Positions 34,677 to 43,175 of a DNA stretch of 64,000 nucleotides are shown here, one piece after another. Made by a program: the position numbers and the translations under genes. This stretch comes from Roseiarcus sp963732155 (GTDB lineage Bacteria > Pseudomonadota > Alphaproteobacteria > Rhizobiales > Beijerinckiaceae): contig CAVSYB010000006.1 in the NCBI GenBank assembly GCA_963732155.1, forward strand, positions 186,001 through 250,000, read 5' to 3'. How positions within the stretch are numbered: position 1 is the stretch's first letter; the number at the start of each line of letters is the position of its first letter. Under the pieces are notes generated by a model. The model was not told the DNA's origin. It did not search any database and worked only from the letters and a program-made list of their open reading frames with translations.

Positions 34677-36674
34677 TCAATTCGTCCGCGCGTCGACCAG
34701 CTTGACGATTTCGCCGATCAGCCGGTTGATCGCAAAGTCCTTGGGCGTATAGACCGCCGCCACCCCGCGCGAGCGCAATTCCTCGGCGTCGTCTTTGGGA
34801 ATGATGCCGCCGACCACCACGGGAATGTGGCCAAGGCCGGCCTGGCGCAATCCGGAAACCACCTCGGACGCCATCGCCAGATGCGAGCCCGACAGGATCG
34901 ACAGGCCGACGCAATGCACTCCCTCCTTCGCCCGCTCGACGATCTCGGCGGGGGTCAGCCGGATGCCGTCGTAGACGACATCCATTCCCGCGTCGGTCGC
35001 GCGCACGGCGATTTGCTCGGCGCCGTTCGAATGACCGTCGAGCCCCGGTTTGCCGACCAGAAACTTCAGCCGCTTGCCGAGTTTCAGCGACACCCGTTCG
35101 ACGTCGGCGCGCACGTCCTCGAGGTCGGCGGCCTCCTGGCGGGCGAGCGGGCTGACTCCGGTCGGCGCGCGATATTCGCCGAACGCGCCGCGCAGCGTCG
35201 CGCCCCATTCGCCCGTCGTCACGCCCGCCTTGGCCGCTTCGATCGAGGGCTCCATGATGTTGGCGCCCTCGACGGCCGCCTTGCGCAGGCCATCGAGCGC
35301 CCGCCGCACGGCTTTGTCGTCGCGCGCCGCGCGCCAGCCTTGCAGCCTCGATATCTGCTCGGCCTCGACGTGCGGCGCGATGACGATGATCGGGCTGCCG
35401 CCGTCGGTCAGCGGCGAGGGTTCGCTCTGCGTGAAGCGATTGACGCCGACGACGATCTGCTCGCCCCGCTCGATCGCCTCGAGACGCCGCGTGTTCGATT
35501 GAACCAGCTTGCGTTTCATGTAACCCGAATCGATCGCCGCGACCGCGCCGCCCATCGCCTCGATGGCGCCGAGTTCGGCCAGAGCCTCGGCTTTCAACGA
35601 GGCGACCAGACCGTCGATCTCGCGGCTGCCCTCGAAAATATCGCCGAATTCGAGAAGGTCCGTCTCATAGGCCATGATCTGCTGCAGGCGCAGCGACCAT
35701 TGCTGATCGAACGGGCGCGGCAGGCCGAGCGCTTCGTTCCACGCCGGCAGTTGAACCGCCCTGGCGCGCGCGTTGCGCGACAGCACCACCGCGAGCATTT
35801 CGATCAGGATGCGATAGGCGTTGTTTTCAGGCTGCTGTTCGGTGAGGCCGAGCGAATTCACCTGGACGCCATAGCGAAAGCGACGCTTGGCGGGATCCTC
35901 GACCCGATAGCGTTCGCGGGTGATCTCGTCCCACAATTCGGCGAAGGCCCGCATCTTCGCCAGTTCGGTGACGAAGCGCATGCCGGCGTTGACGAAAAAT
36001 GACAATTGGCCAATGACTTGCGCGAAGGCGTTATCGTTGACCTCGCCCGACGCGCGCACCCGGTCCAACACGGTCACGGCGGTGGCGAGCGCGAAGCTCA
36101 ACTCCTGGACCGGCGTCGCGCCCGCCTCCTGCAAATGATAGGAGCACACGTTCATCGGGTTCCACTTCGGCGTCTCGCGCGCCGAAAAGAGGATCAGGTC
36201 CTCGGTCAGCCGCAGCGAAGGACCCGGCGGGAATACATAAGACCCGCGCGAGAGATATTCCTTGATGATGTCGTTCTGGGTCGTTCCCTGGAGGCTGGCG
36301 CGCGCGGCGCCCTGCTCTTCGGCGACCGCGATATAGAGCGCCATCAGCCACGGCGCCGTCGCATTGATGGTCATCGAAGTGTTCATCTGGCCGAGCGGTA
36401 TGTCGGCGAGCAGCGCGCGCATGTCGCCGATATGCGATATGGCGACGCCGACCTTGCCGACCTCGCCGCGCGCCAGCGGGTGATCGCTGTCGTAGCCGGT
36501 CTGGGTGGGCAGATCGAAGGCGATGGACAGTCCGGTCTGGCCCGCGGCGAGATTGGCCCGAAACAGCTTGTTCAATTCGACCGCCGACGAATGGCCCGCA
36601 TAGGTGCGGAAGATCCACGGCTTGTCGGGTTTTCGAGCCTGACGATCGCCGCTCGGCGTCATCGACAAATCCAT
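34677..36674 (-). CDS. ecm: Ethylmalonyl-CoA mutase (MeaA)
   Basis: A coenzyme B12-dependent mutase that turns (2R)-ethylmalonyl-CoA into methylsuccinyl-CoA in the ethylmalonyl-CoA pathway. The large TIM-barrel domain contains WIFRTYAGHSSAVELN, FDLPTQTGYDSDH and TTQNDIIKEYLSRGSYVFPP. The C-terminal cobalamin domain has the DxHxxG signature in GLDGHSNGAEQIA. At about 665 residues it is the usual MeaA length. ATG 36674 (MDLSMTPSG) is preferred over a longer frame to 36710. ccr is nearby in the opposite direction. Confidence 0.95.
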   Translation of the reverse strand: MDLSMTPSGDRQARKPDKPWIFRTYAGHSSAVELNKLFRANLAAGQTGLSIAFDLPTQTGYDSDHPLARGEVGKVGVAISHIGDMRALLADIPLGQMNTSMTINATAPWLMALYIAVAEEQGAARASLQGTTQNDIIKEYLSRGSYVFPPGPSLRLTEDLILFSARETPKWNPMNVCSYHLQEAGATPVQELSFALATAVTVLDRVRASGEVNDNAFAQVIGQLSFFVNAGMRFVTELAKMRAFAELWDEITRERYRVEDPAKRRFRYGVQVNSLGLTEQQPENNAYRILIEMLAVVLSRNARARAVQLPAWNEALGLPRPFDQQWSLRLQQIMAYETDLLEFGDIFEGSREIDGLVASLKAEALAELGAIEAMGGAVAAIDSGYMKRKLVQSNTRRLEAIERGEQIVVGVNRFTQSEPSPLTDGGSPIIVIAPHVEAEQISRLQGWRAARDDKAVRRALDGLRKAAVEGANIMEPSIEAAKAGVTTGEWGATLRGAFGEYRAPTGVSPLARQEAADLEDVRADVERVSLKLGKRLKFLVGKPGLDGHSNGAEQIAVRATDAGMDVVYDGIRLTPAEIVERAKEGVHCVGLSILSGSHLAMASEVVSGLRQAGLGHIPVVVGGIIPKDDAEELRSRGVAAVYTPKDFAINRLIGEIVKLVDARTN

Positions 36675-36843
36675 TTCTTGCTGCACCGCCGCACTTGCTG
36701 CATGGCACAATCGCAGAAATTCGTGACGAGCGCCAGCGATCGCCAGAGCCGCGCCGACCTGTCGCCACGAAACCGCGATCGGTCCGAACAGCCGGAGAGC
36801 GCTTTGGATCGTGAGCGGCGCCGATGAACGCGACGTCGTTCTA

Positions 36844-37152
36844 TCAGGCCCGGCTCTTGGCGAAGCCTAGCGCAACGAACAGCAGCACCGCGCAGCCCAT
36901 GGCGAAGCCGATCGTCATCGAAATGTCGTCGGCTCGCCAGGGGGCGAAGAGGCGATAGCGCACATAGATGCCCGCGCAAACGCCGAACAAGGCGAGAACG
37001 CCGTTGGGCGCAGGACCCATCCCGAGGTCCTTCATGATGGCGTCGAGGGCGAAGCCCGTCGCGATGCACCCGACGATCGTCGTCAGGATGAGAAAGGACA
37101 ATTCGCCGGCCGACAGCTCCTGCAAATCGACGAGCCAGGGAATTGCGTCCAT
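36844..37152 (-). CDS. Small membrane protein between ecm and ccr
   Basis: A 102-residue protein with three hydrophobic segments (about residues 18-38, 52-65 and 78-96) and an N-terminal stretch MDAIPWLVDLQELS. ALDAIMKDLGMGPAPNGVLALFGVCAGIYVRYRL is well formed with short loops (quoted in part as GMGPAPNGVLALFGV). Function unknown. It is transcribed toward ecm and divergent from ccr. A link to either is only positional. Confidence 0.7.
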   Translation of the reverse strand: MDAIPWLVDLQELSAGELSFLILTTIVGCIATGFALDAIMKDLGMGPAPNGVLALFGVCAGIYVRYRLFAPWRADDISMTIGFAMGCAVLLFVALGFAKSRA

Positions 37153-37428
37153 GAAAAAAGCGCCGTTTGGGCGCGTTCGCTCGCCGACAATCGGCAGTGC
37201 TCAGACCCGCGCCCGCGCAAGATACGCTACAAGTGCTTCTAATGACGTTAATTCGGGCGGCTTCACGCCGACCCAACTCGCCGCCCCGCGGCTAGTCGAA
37301 CGAAGGGATTGATTTCCGGGCCGGGCGGCGCGATGAAGGGGATGCTGCGGCGCAATATGGGCTTGCGGGGCCAGTTTTTTCCGCCGCGCCGGCCGGCCCG
37401 CCGGCGGCGCGGCGAGACGAGGACGCAT

Positions 37429-38736
37429 ATGACCAATCGCTCGACTGGCGCCTCCGTGGAACGGCCGCCGTTGGACAAAACGACCGCCGCGCCGATCAAG
37501 GACCTCTATGAAATCGGCGAAATCCCGCCGCTCGGCCACGTTCCCGCGACCATGTACGCCTGGGTCGTGCGCAAGGAACGGCATGGACCGCCGGAAAAGT
37601 CGATGAGGACCGAGATCGTCCCGACCTGGCCGCTCGACAGCCACGACGTTCTGGTCTTCGTGATGGCCGCCGGCGTGAATTACAACGGCGTCTGGGCGGC
37701 GTTGGGCGAACCGGTTTCCGTGCTGGACGTCCACAAGCAACCCTATCATATCGCCGGATCGGACGCCTCGGGCGTCGTCTGGGCGGTCGGCTCGAAGGTC
37801 AAGCGCTGGAAGGTCGGCGACGAAGTCGTCGTCCATTGCAATCAGGACGACGGCGACGACGAAGAATGCAATGGCGGCGACCCGATGTTTTCCGCTTCCC
37901 AGCGCATCTGGGGCTACGAGACCCCCGACGGTTCGTTCGCGCAATTCTGTCGCGTCCAGGACCGCCAGTTGATGCAGCGCCCGAAGCACCTGACGTGGGA
38001 GGAAAGCGCCTCCTACACGCTGACGCTGGCCACCGCCTATCGCATGCTGTTCGGCCACGAGCCGCATCGGCTGAAGCCCGGCGACAATGTGCTGGTCTGG
38101 GGCGCCTCGGGTGGGCTGGGGGTGTTCGGCGTGCAGCTCTGCGCGGCGGCGGGCGCCAACGCGATCGGCATCATTTCCGACGAATCCAAGCGCGACTATG
38201 TGATGTCGCTCGGCGCCAAGGGGGTAATTAATCGCAAGGATTTCAAATGCTGGGGTCAATTGCCCAAAGTCAATTCTGAGGAATATGCCGCCTTCATGGC
38301 GCAGGCCCGCAAGTTCGGCAAGGCGATCTGGGACATCACCGGCAAGAAGGACGTCGACACGGTGTTCGAGCATCCCGGCGAACAGACCTTCCCGGTATCC
38401 TGCTTCGTGGTCAAGCGCGGCGGCATGGTCGTGTTCTGCGCGGGCACCACCGGCTTCAATCTGACCTTCGACGCGCGTTTCGTCTGGATGCGTCAGAAAC
38501 GCATTCAGGGCTCGCACTTCGCCCATCTCAAGCAGGCCGCCGCCGCCAACAAGTTCGTGGTCGACCGGCGCATCGACCCCTGCATGTCAGAGGTCTTTCC
38601 GTGGGACAAGATTCCGCTCGCCCATACGAAAATGTGGAAGAACGAGCATGCGCCGGGCAATATGGCGGTGTTGGTCAACGCCCCGAAGACCGGTCTGCGC
38701 ACATTCGAGGACGTGATCGAGGCGGGCAAGCGCTAG
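37429..38736 (+). CDS. ccr: Crotonyl-CoA carboxylase/reductase
   Basis: An NADPH-dependent enzyme that reductively carboxylates crotonyl-CoA to (2S)-ethylmalonyl-CoA, the key reaction of the ethylmalonyl-CoA pathway. The 435 residues of the zinc-less MDR family include DLYEIGEIPPLGHVP, GSDASGVVWAVG, the nucleotide loop WGASGGLGVFGVQL and GAKGVINRKDF. ATG 37429 follows GACGAGGACGC. A 276-base gap divides it from the small membrane protein; with ecm it forms a split divergent locus. Confidence 0.97.
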   Translation: MTNRSTGASVERPPLDKTTAAPIKDLYEIGEIPPLGHVPATMYAWVVRKERHGPPEKSMRTEIVPTWPLDSHDVLVFVMAAGVNYNGVWAALGEPVSVLDVHKQPYHIAGSDASGVVWAVGSKVKRWKVGDEVVVHCNQDDGDDEECNGGDPMFSASQRIWGYETPDGSFAQFCRVQDRQLMQRPKHLTWEESASYTLTLATAYRMLFGHEPHRLKPGDNVLVWGASGGLGVFGVQLCAAAGANAIGIISDESKRDYVMSLGAKGVINRKDFKCWGQLPKVNSEEYAAFMAQARKFGKAIWDITGKKDVDTVFEHPGEQTFPVSCFVVKRGGMVVFCAGTTGFNLTFDARFVWMRQKRIQGSHFAHLKQAAAANKFVVDRRIDPCMSEVFPWDKIPLAHTKMWKNEHAPGNMAVLVNAPKTGLRTFEDVIEAGKR

Positions 38737-39611
38737 CCGCGCCGTCTTTGGCGCGCGCGCATGATCGCCGCGTTGAGGTCGCCGCCGAACACGAAGATCG
38801 CCGCCATGAAATAGAGGAAGACGAGAGCGATCATCACCGAGGCCAATCCGGCATAGGTCGAGACGTAACTGCGCGCGAATTCGCCGAGATAGGCGCCGAA
38901 GATTTCGCCGAACGCCACGCAGGAGACGAAGGAGAGCGCGACGCCCGGCGCGATTTCGACGAGCGTCCGGCGCCCCATCGGCAGCCAGCGATGCGCAATC
39001 AGCAGCGAGAGCGCCATGACGAGCGAGGCGACCGCCAACCGCGCCAGCGTCACCTTGCCGTGGAGCGGCGCGAGACTCGGGAAGTAACTCAGCAGCGCCG
39101 CCCAGATCAGCGGCCATAGCACGATCAGGAACGCCAGCGCCAGCAAGGCGACGGCGCCGATCAGGACATAGGCGGTCGATTCCAGCCGCAGCAGCCACCA
39201 CGGCCGCGTCTCCACCATTCCATAGGCGCGATTGAGACCGACCCGCAACGCCTCGATCGCGCCCGACGAGAAATAGAGCGCGAGAATGGCGCCGATCGTC
39301 AGCAGGCCGCCGCGCGGCGCGGTCAGGACGCGGTGAACCTCGTCGACGATGGGATTGGCCACGATCGCCGGCCAGGCCCCGAAGATCAGCTTCGCCGCCT
39401 CGTCGGAAAGACTCTGCGAGCCGAAAAACCCCGCCAGCGCCGTCAGGAAAATCAGGAACGGAAAGAGCGAGGTCAGGGTCGAGAGCGCGATATGGCTGGA
39501 GATCGCCCAGCCGTCCTCGGCGGAAAACCGCCACAGGGCGTCGAGAAGAACGGCGAAGAGTTCGCCTATGGCGCGCCGCGCCCTCATCGCCGCCATGCCG
39601 AAATCGTCCAC
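38733..39611 (-). CDS. YihY/BrkB-family membrane protein
   Basis: A 292-residue inner-membrane protein with about six helices, of the family once misnamed ribonuclease BN. Typical segments are AISSHIALSTLTSLFPFLIF, YFSSGAIEALRVGLNRAYG and FVSCVAFGEIFGAYLGEFARSY. Transport role is suspected but not established for the family. It ends tail-to-tail with ccr, overlapping by 4 bases. Confidence 0.92.
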   Translation of the reverse strand: MDDFGMAAMRARRAIGELFAVLLDALWRFSAEDGWAISSHIALSTLTSLFPFLIFLTALAGFFGSQSLSDEAAKLIFGAWPAIVANPIVDEVHRVLTAPRGGLLTIGAILALYFSSGAIEALRVGLNRAYGMVETRPWWLLRLESTAYVLIGAVALLALAFLIVLWPLIWAALLSYFPSLAPLHGKVTLARLAVASLVMALSLLIAHRWLPMGRRTLVEIAPGVALSFVSCVAFGEIFGAYLGEFARSYVSTYAGLASVMIALVFLYFMAAIFVFGGDLNAAIMRARQRRRG

Positions 39612-40018
39612 CCTCGCCTCGACGCCGAACGACCGCCGCCGGCCCGCCCTGGCCTTGGGGTCCCGCCGGGGCGCACGAAGATTGGCGGCCGGTCGCGACG
39701 GCGCCAGCCGTAAGGGCGTAAATTTTTTCTGGCAAGCGCGAGAAGCTCTTGACTCGGCCGCATGGGCCCCGGGCGCCGATTCGTGCCTGTTCCGTTCTCT
39801 GTCTGGCCCGGAGCGCCCGGGGTGGTGACGCGATTTCGCAGAAAAGCGGCGCTTCCGCGCTATTTTCTACCAGTCCGCCCAATTTTGGCCTATAACGCCT
39901 CGAGTGATCGGCAAGGCGCTGTTCGACGTCGCGTCGATGTCTTGCGCCCCGCCCGGAAATCGGTTGGCAAGCCGCCGCGCAAATTGACGGCCCCGGCCCT
40001 AATCGCAGCGAGAAAAAA
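39612..40018. other. 407-base gene-free gap
   Basis: This stretch separates the divergent YihY gene and the small hypothetical gene at 40019. It must hold both promoters; a TATAAC at 39891..39896 is a weak -10 candidate for the rightward gene. I see no ORF with support, repeat or RNA gene in it. Confidence 0.5.
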
Positions 40019-40345
40019 ATGAGTCGTCATCTCTACAATGTGGGAGAGGCCGTCGTGCTGATCCCTCATTGGGGACATTATATGAAGACCGCCGGCGCGT
40101 ATGTCGTGAGCGCGCAAATGCCGCCGCTGGGGAACGTGCTTCAATATCGCATCAAATGCGCTTCCGAGCCTTACGAGCGCGTGGTGGCGGAGCATCAGCT
40201 CGATCGCGTCGACCCTTCGTCGACGCCGCCGCGCGAGGCGATCGCCGCGCCGGCCGCCAACGACAGCAAGGCATGGGCCGGGCGGGGAATCCACATGGCC
40301 TCGACCGTTGCGCCGCGCGTTCGCGCGCGCTCGCGCACGCGTTGA
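40019..40345 (+). CDS. Conserved small hypothetical protein
   Basis: A 108-residue cytoplasmic protein. The first 65 residues (MSRHLYNVGEAVVLIPHWG, YVVSAQMPPLGNVLQYRIK, ERVVAEHQL) look like a small beta-barrel of a type I recall in Alphaproteobacteria without known function. The tail is disordered and Arg/Ala-rich. A single gene. Confidence 0.72.
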   Translation: MSRHLYNVGEAVVLIPHWGHYMKTAGAYVVSAQMPPLGNVLQYRIKCASEPYERVVAEHQLDRVDPSSTPPREAIAAPAANDSKAWAGRGIHMASTVAPRVRARSRTR

Positions 40346-40538
40346 AGCTCCCGCCGCGCCGGTCGGCGGCCGGCAGGATCCTGTCCTCGCGCGCGAAGTT
40401 CACGGTCGCCGGCGCGCCGGGCGGCGGCGGCCAATTCTTCGAGCGAGGGCTGCGTCCGATCCGGCCGGCGTCAGATGGAGCTTCGCGGCTGTTCTCGCCG
40501 TGGCAATTTCCAACGGACGCCTGCGAGACGACGCAGCG

Positions 40539-41564
40539 TCACGTCAGCGCCTTTTCCCGGCCCAGCGCCGTCCTGACTTCGGCGAGAATCTCGTAGGAGC
40601 GCCGCCGCGCCGCATGATCGTAGATCGCCGAGGCGACGATCAGTTCGTCGGCGGCGGTCCGCTCGATGAAGGCCGCGAGATCACGCCGGATCGTTTCGCG
40701 CGAGCCGACGAAGGCGCAGGCCAGCATGCCCTCGACCCGCGCCTTTTCGGCCGGCGTCCAGTAGGCCTCGATGTCGTCGATCGGCGGGCGAAGCTGGCCG
40801 CGCGTGCCCCGCAGCATGTTGGTGAAGCTCTGCTGCGTCGAGGTGAACAGCCGGCGCGCCTCGGCGTCGGTCTCGGCGGCGACCACGCTGACGCCGACCA
40901 TCGCATAGGCGCGCTCCAGTTGCTTCGAGGGCTCGAACCGCGCGCGATAGATCTGCAGCGCCGCCATCAGCGCCTCGGGCGCAAAATGCGAGGCGAAGGC
41001 GTAGGGCAACCCGAGCGCCGCGGCGAGCTGCGCGCCATAGAGGCTGGAGCCGAGGATCCACAGCGGCACCTCGAGCCCCGTTCCCGGCACCGCCTGCACG
41101 AGCTGGCCCGGCTGCAACGGGCCGAGCAGCGCCTGCAATTCGAGGACGTCGTGCGGAAAATTCTCGGCGCCGGCGGCGTCGCGGCGCAAGGCGCGCAGCG
41201 TCTGCTGGTCGGTCCCCGGCGCGCGGCCGAGGCCGAGATCGATGCGGCCGGGATAGAGCGATTCCAGCGTGCCGAACTGTTCGGCGACGACGATCGGCGC
41301 ATGATTGGGCAACATGATTCCGCCCGAGCCGATCCGCATCGTCTGCGTGCCGGCCGCGATAAAGCCGATCGCCACCGCGGTCGCCGCGCTGGCGATTCCC
41401 ACCATGTTGTGATGCTCGGCGAGCCAGTAGCGACGATAGCCCCAAAGCTCGGCGTGCCGGGCGAGGTCGAGCGAACGGCGCAACGCCTGCGCCGGCGTCG
41501 ATCCCAGCGCCACCGGCGCGAGATCGAGAATCGAGAACGGCGGCGTTTCGCGGGGCGTCGTCAT
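40539..41564 (-). CDS. LLM-class flavin-dependent oxidoreductase
   Basis: A 341-residue luciferase-like monooxygenase of the YhbW branch. It begins with SILDLAPVALGSTPAQALRRSLDLA and shows WGYRRYWLAEHHN, IGSGGIMLPNHAPIVVAEQF, PGRIDLGLGRAPGTDQ and WILGSSLYGAQLAA. It uses FMNH2 or F420-type flavin chemistry; the substrate is unknown. It is a single gene. Confidence 0.94.
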   Translation of the reverse strand: MTTPRETPPFSILDLAPVALGSTPAQALRRSLDLARHAELWGYRRYWLAEHHNMVGIASAATAVAIGFIAAGTQTMRIGSGGIMLPNHAPIVVAEQFGTLESLYPGRIDLGLGRAPGTDQQTLRALRRDAAGAENFPHDVLELQALLGPLQPGQLVQAVPGTGLEVPLWILGSSLYGAQLAAALGLPYAFASHFAPEALMAALQIYRARFEPSKQLERAYAMVGVSVVAAETDAEARRLFTSTQQSFTNMLRGTRGQLRPPIDDIEAYWTPAEKARVEGMLACAFVGSRETIRRDLAAFIERTAADELIVASAIYDHAARRRSYEILAEVRTALGREKALT

Positions 41565-41642
41565 CCCTGCAAGATCGGGACGACGGGGTCAGGGTTCAAG
41601 GGAAGCCGGAGCCTGTGACGGTTCGCCGCGCCGACTCGTTCC

Positions 41643-41993
41643 TCAGATCGCGATCCTGGTCTCGATCGCATCATAGTCGGCGCGCACGCCGCCGTCCGCC
41701 GCATCAAGAAGCCCGGCGGCCGTCAGGGCCTGGACATCCGCGTGAACATTGGAGTAGTCGCGTCCAAGGGCTTTGGCGAGGGCGCGGACGCTGGCGACGG
41801 GATGCCGGCGGACATGGCCAAGCAGCTCCATCCGTTTGCCGCTCAGAACGCGCGAGAGAGCTTCCCAACTCTCAAACGCCACATGTCGCTCGCGAAAAGT
41901 CTCGCCGCGTTCGGCTCTTCGCCAGGCGTCGACGAACCGGCGCGACGCCTCGTCCTCCATCGCGCCGCCGACCGTGATTTTCATATCGCTCAT
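41643..41993 (-). CDS. HTH antitoxin-type protein (HVO_A0114-like), partner of TumE toxin
   Basis: A 116-residue protein. The C-terminal half is a winged helix (LLGHVRRHPVASVRALAKAL, YSNVHADVQALTAAGLL) of the HVO_A0114-type putative DNA-binding family. Its start overlaps the stop of the upstream toxin-like gene by 4 bases (ATGA), so the two are translationally coupled in the order toxin then antitoxin. It likely neutralises the toxin and represses the operon (inference from family and arrangement). Confidence 0.85.
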   Translation of the reverse strand: MSDMKITVGGAMEDEASRRFVDAWRRAERGETFRERHVAFESWEALSRVLSGKRMELLGHVRRHPVASVRALAKALGRDYSNVHADVQALTAAGLLDAADGGVRADYDAIETRIAI

Positions 41994-42277
41994 TGGGCGC
42001 CTCGCAAGGACCGCACGTCGCTCCAGAAATCAGCCAGCAGTTGCTCGACCGTGCTAAACGCATAGTCTGTCTGACCACCCAAAAAATGCCGATGATCGCC
42101 TTTGCCGCGTTCGTTGTCGTAACCAACCTCCCGCACACCCGGACGGCCGTAGAACAGCGAATATTTCAGGCCGTGGATCGACGGCGGAACCGGCGAGGGA
42201 ACGCGCCAAAGCGTCATTTCAACAATCGCGCCGTCATCATAGTCGATGCGCTGACGGAAAAGCAGCGTGGCTTTCAT
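41990..42277 (-). CDS. TumE-family toxin (DUF6516-like)
   Basis: A 95-residue protein with the family core GAIVEMTLWRVPSPVPPSIH, KYSLFYGRPG and VGYDNERGKGDHRHF. The GKGDHRH cluster of charged residues is a likely active site. The adjoining HTH gene makes this a two-gene toxin-antitoxin operon. The predicted promoter places the transcription start almost at the ATG, so translation may be leaderless. The biochemical target is not deduced here. Confidence 0.87.
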   Translation of the reverse strand: MKATLLFRQRIDYDDGAIVEMTLWRVPSPVPPSIHGLKYSLFYGRPGVREVGYDNERGKGDHRHFLGGQTDYAFSTVEQLLADFWSDVRSLRGAQ

Positions 42278-42285
42278 TCCGGCTT

Positions 42286-42315
42286 ATAATGGCCTGACAG
42301 GCCATATGGTGTCAA
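42286..42315 (-). promoter_or_regulatory. TumE operon promoter with embedded palindromic operator
   Basis: On the minus strand a consensus TTGACA (42315..42310) is 18 bases from CATTAT (42291..42286). The perfect palindrome ATGGCCTGACAGGCCAT (42289..42305) fills the spacer between them, an ideal place for repression by the HTH partner. The -10 box ends only 8 bases before the toxin ATG. Confidence 0.65.
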
Positions 42316-42426
42316 GGGCCATAAGTTCCTATTCTATTAGCGAGTTGAGCCGACTCGCGGAACCCTGGCCAGCCGTTCCAGACTCCGCCGCCCCCCATCC
42401 AGATTCCGTCCAACGATCGAGCCTTT

Positions 42427-42939
42427 TCAGGAACTTGCGATGCGGATTTGTCCGTCGCAGACTTGATCGAAGCTTGGCTCGGGCGCCGGCAGCGCCGCCG
42501 GCGGACTTCGCGGCGGGCCGGCGAGCGCGCGCGGGCGCGCGGCGGCTTCCAGTCGCTGCGCCGCCTGCCTGAGGCCGTGGTAACGGTCGAGCTCGGCGAC
42601 GACTTTCAGCAGGCGGTCGACGCCCGCCATATCGCCTTCGAGCATCTTGGCGTTGGCCGCCATCAGCGCGTCGTTGAGCCGCGCGACCTGCAGCTTGACG
42701 AAATCGCCTGGCGCGTCGATCCGCCGGTTGGCGAGCTGGCGGGCGACGATCTTGCGCACCGTCTGCACCGAGCAATTCTCCTGACGCGCGATCGCGCCAT
42801 GCGGCATGCCGCGAACCAGTTTGCCGAAAATCCGGTCGTTGCGCGCCGCCTTCAGCCGCCGCGCCTCGCGCAACAGTTCGCGTCGGCGGTTTCGCGCGCG
42901 GGTTTCGACGGGGGATGGGTTCGCTTCGGGTTTGGTCAA
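42427..42939 (-). CDS. HTH domain protein of unknown function
   Basis: A 170-residue basic protein. Residues 40-72 (VRGMPHGAIARQENCSVQTV and RKIVARQ) look like a helix-turn-helix, followed by an alpha-helical part (VDRLLKVVAELDRYHGLRQAAQRLE) and a Pro/Ala-rich tail. It could be a small terminase-like or regulatory protein; I do not recognise a named family. The start is TTG 42939 with GGAG nine bases upstream. Two 33-bp repeats lie in its promoter region. Confidence 0.6.
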   Translation of the reverse strand: MTKPEANPSPVETRARNRRRELLREARRLKAARNDRIFGKLVRGMPHGAIARQENCSVQTVRKIVARQLANRRIDAPGDFVKLQVARLNDALMAANAKMLEGDMAGVDRLLKVVAELDRYHGLRQAAQRLEAAARPRALAGPPRSPPAALPAPEPSFDQVCDGQIRIASS

Positions 42940-42984
42940 CGGGACGGCTCCGGAAATGCGGCCGGCGGGTTCGTTCGATCGTTC

Positions 42985-43060
42985 TGAGAGAATAGCACAT
43001 ATTCTGATTTACAGAAACATTTTGTTTTGAGAGAATAGCACGGATTCTGATTTGCAGAAA
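42985..43060. repeat. Tandem pair of 33-bp repeats upstream of the HTH gene
   Basis: Two copies (42985..43017 and 43028..43060) match at 30 of 33 positions and start 43 bases apart. Each begins TGAGAGAATAGCAC, continues with ATTCTGATTT and ends CAGAAA. The first holds an inverted pair AGAATA-GCACA-TATTCT; the second AGAAT...ATTCT. Read on the minus strand each also resembles TTTCTG-N17-TATTCT. They may be operators or tandem promoters for the HTH gene. Confidence 0.75.
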
Positions 43061-43175
43061 GAGAATGTCGCAGAAAATGCGAGTGTGTGCTTCGGCAGCC
43101 GAAGCGCATTGGTCCGCCGACCACCCAAGCCGACCGGTCGCGATTTTCAACCGATGGCGGTTCCATCAGCGGCGT

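Noticed and set aside
42985..43060. CRISPR array
   Set aside because: Only two units with a 10-base spacer and no cas genes; more like tandem operators or promoters.
42329..43150. Minus-strand frame through the HTH gene and the 33-bp repeats
   Set aside because: It overlaps the better HTH frame and its N-terminal half translates repeat and promoter DNA.
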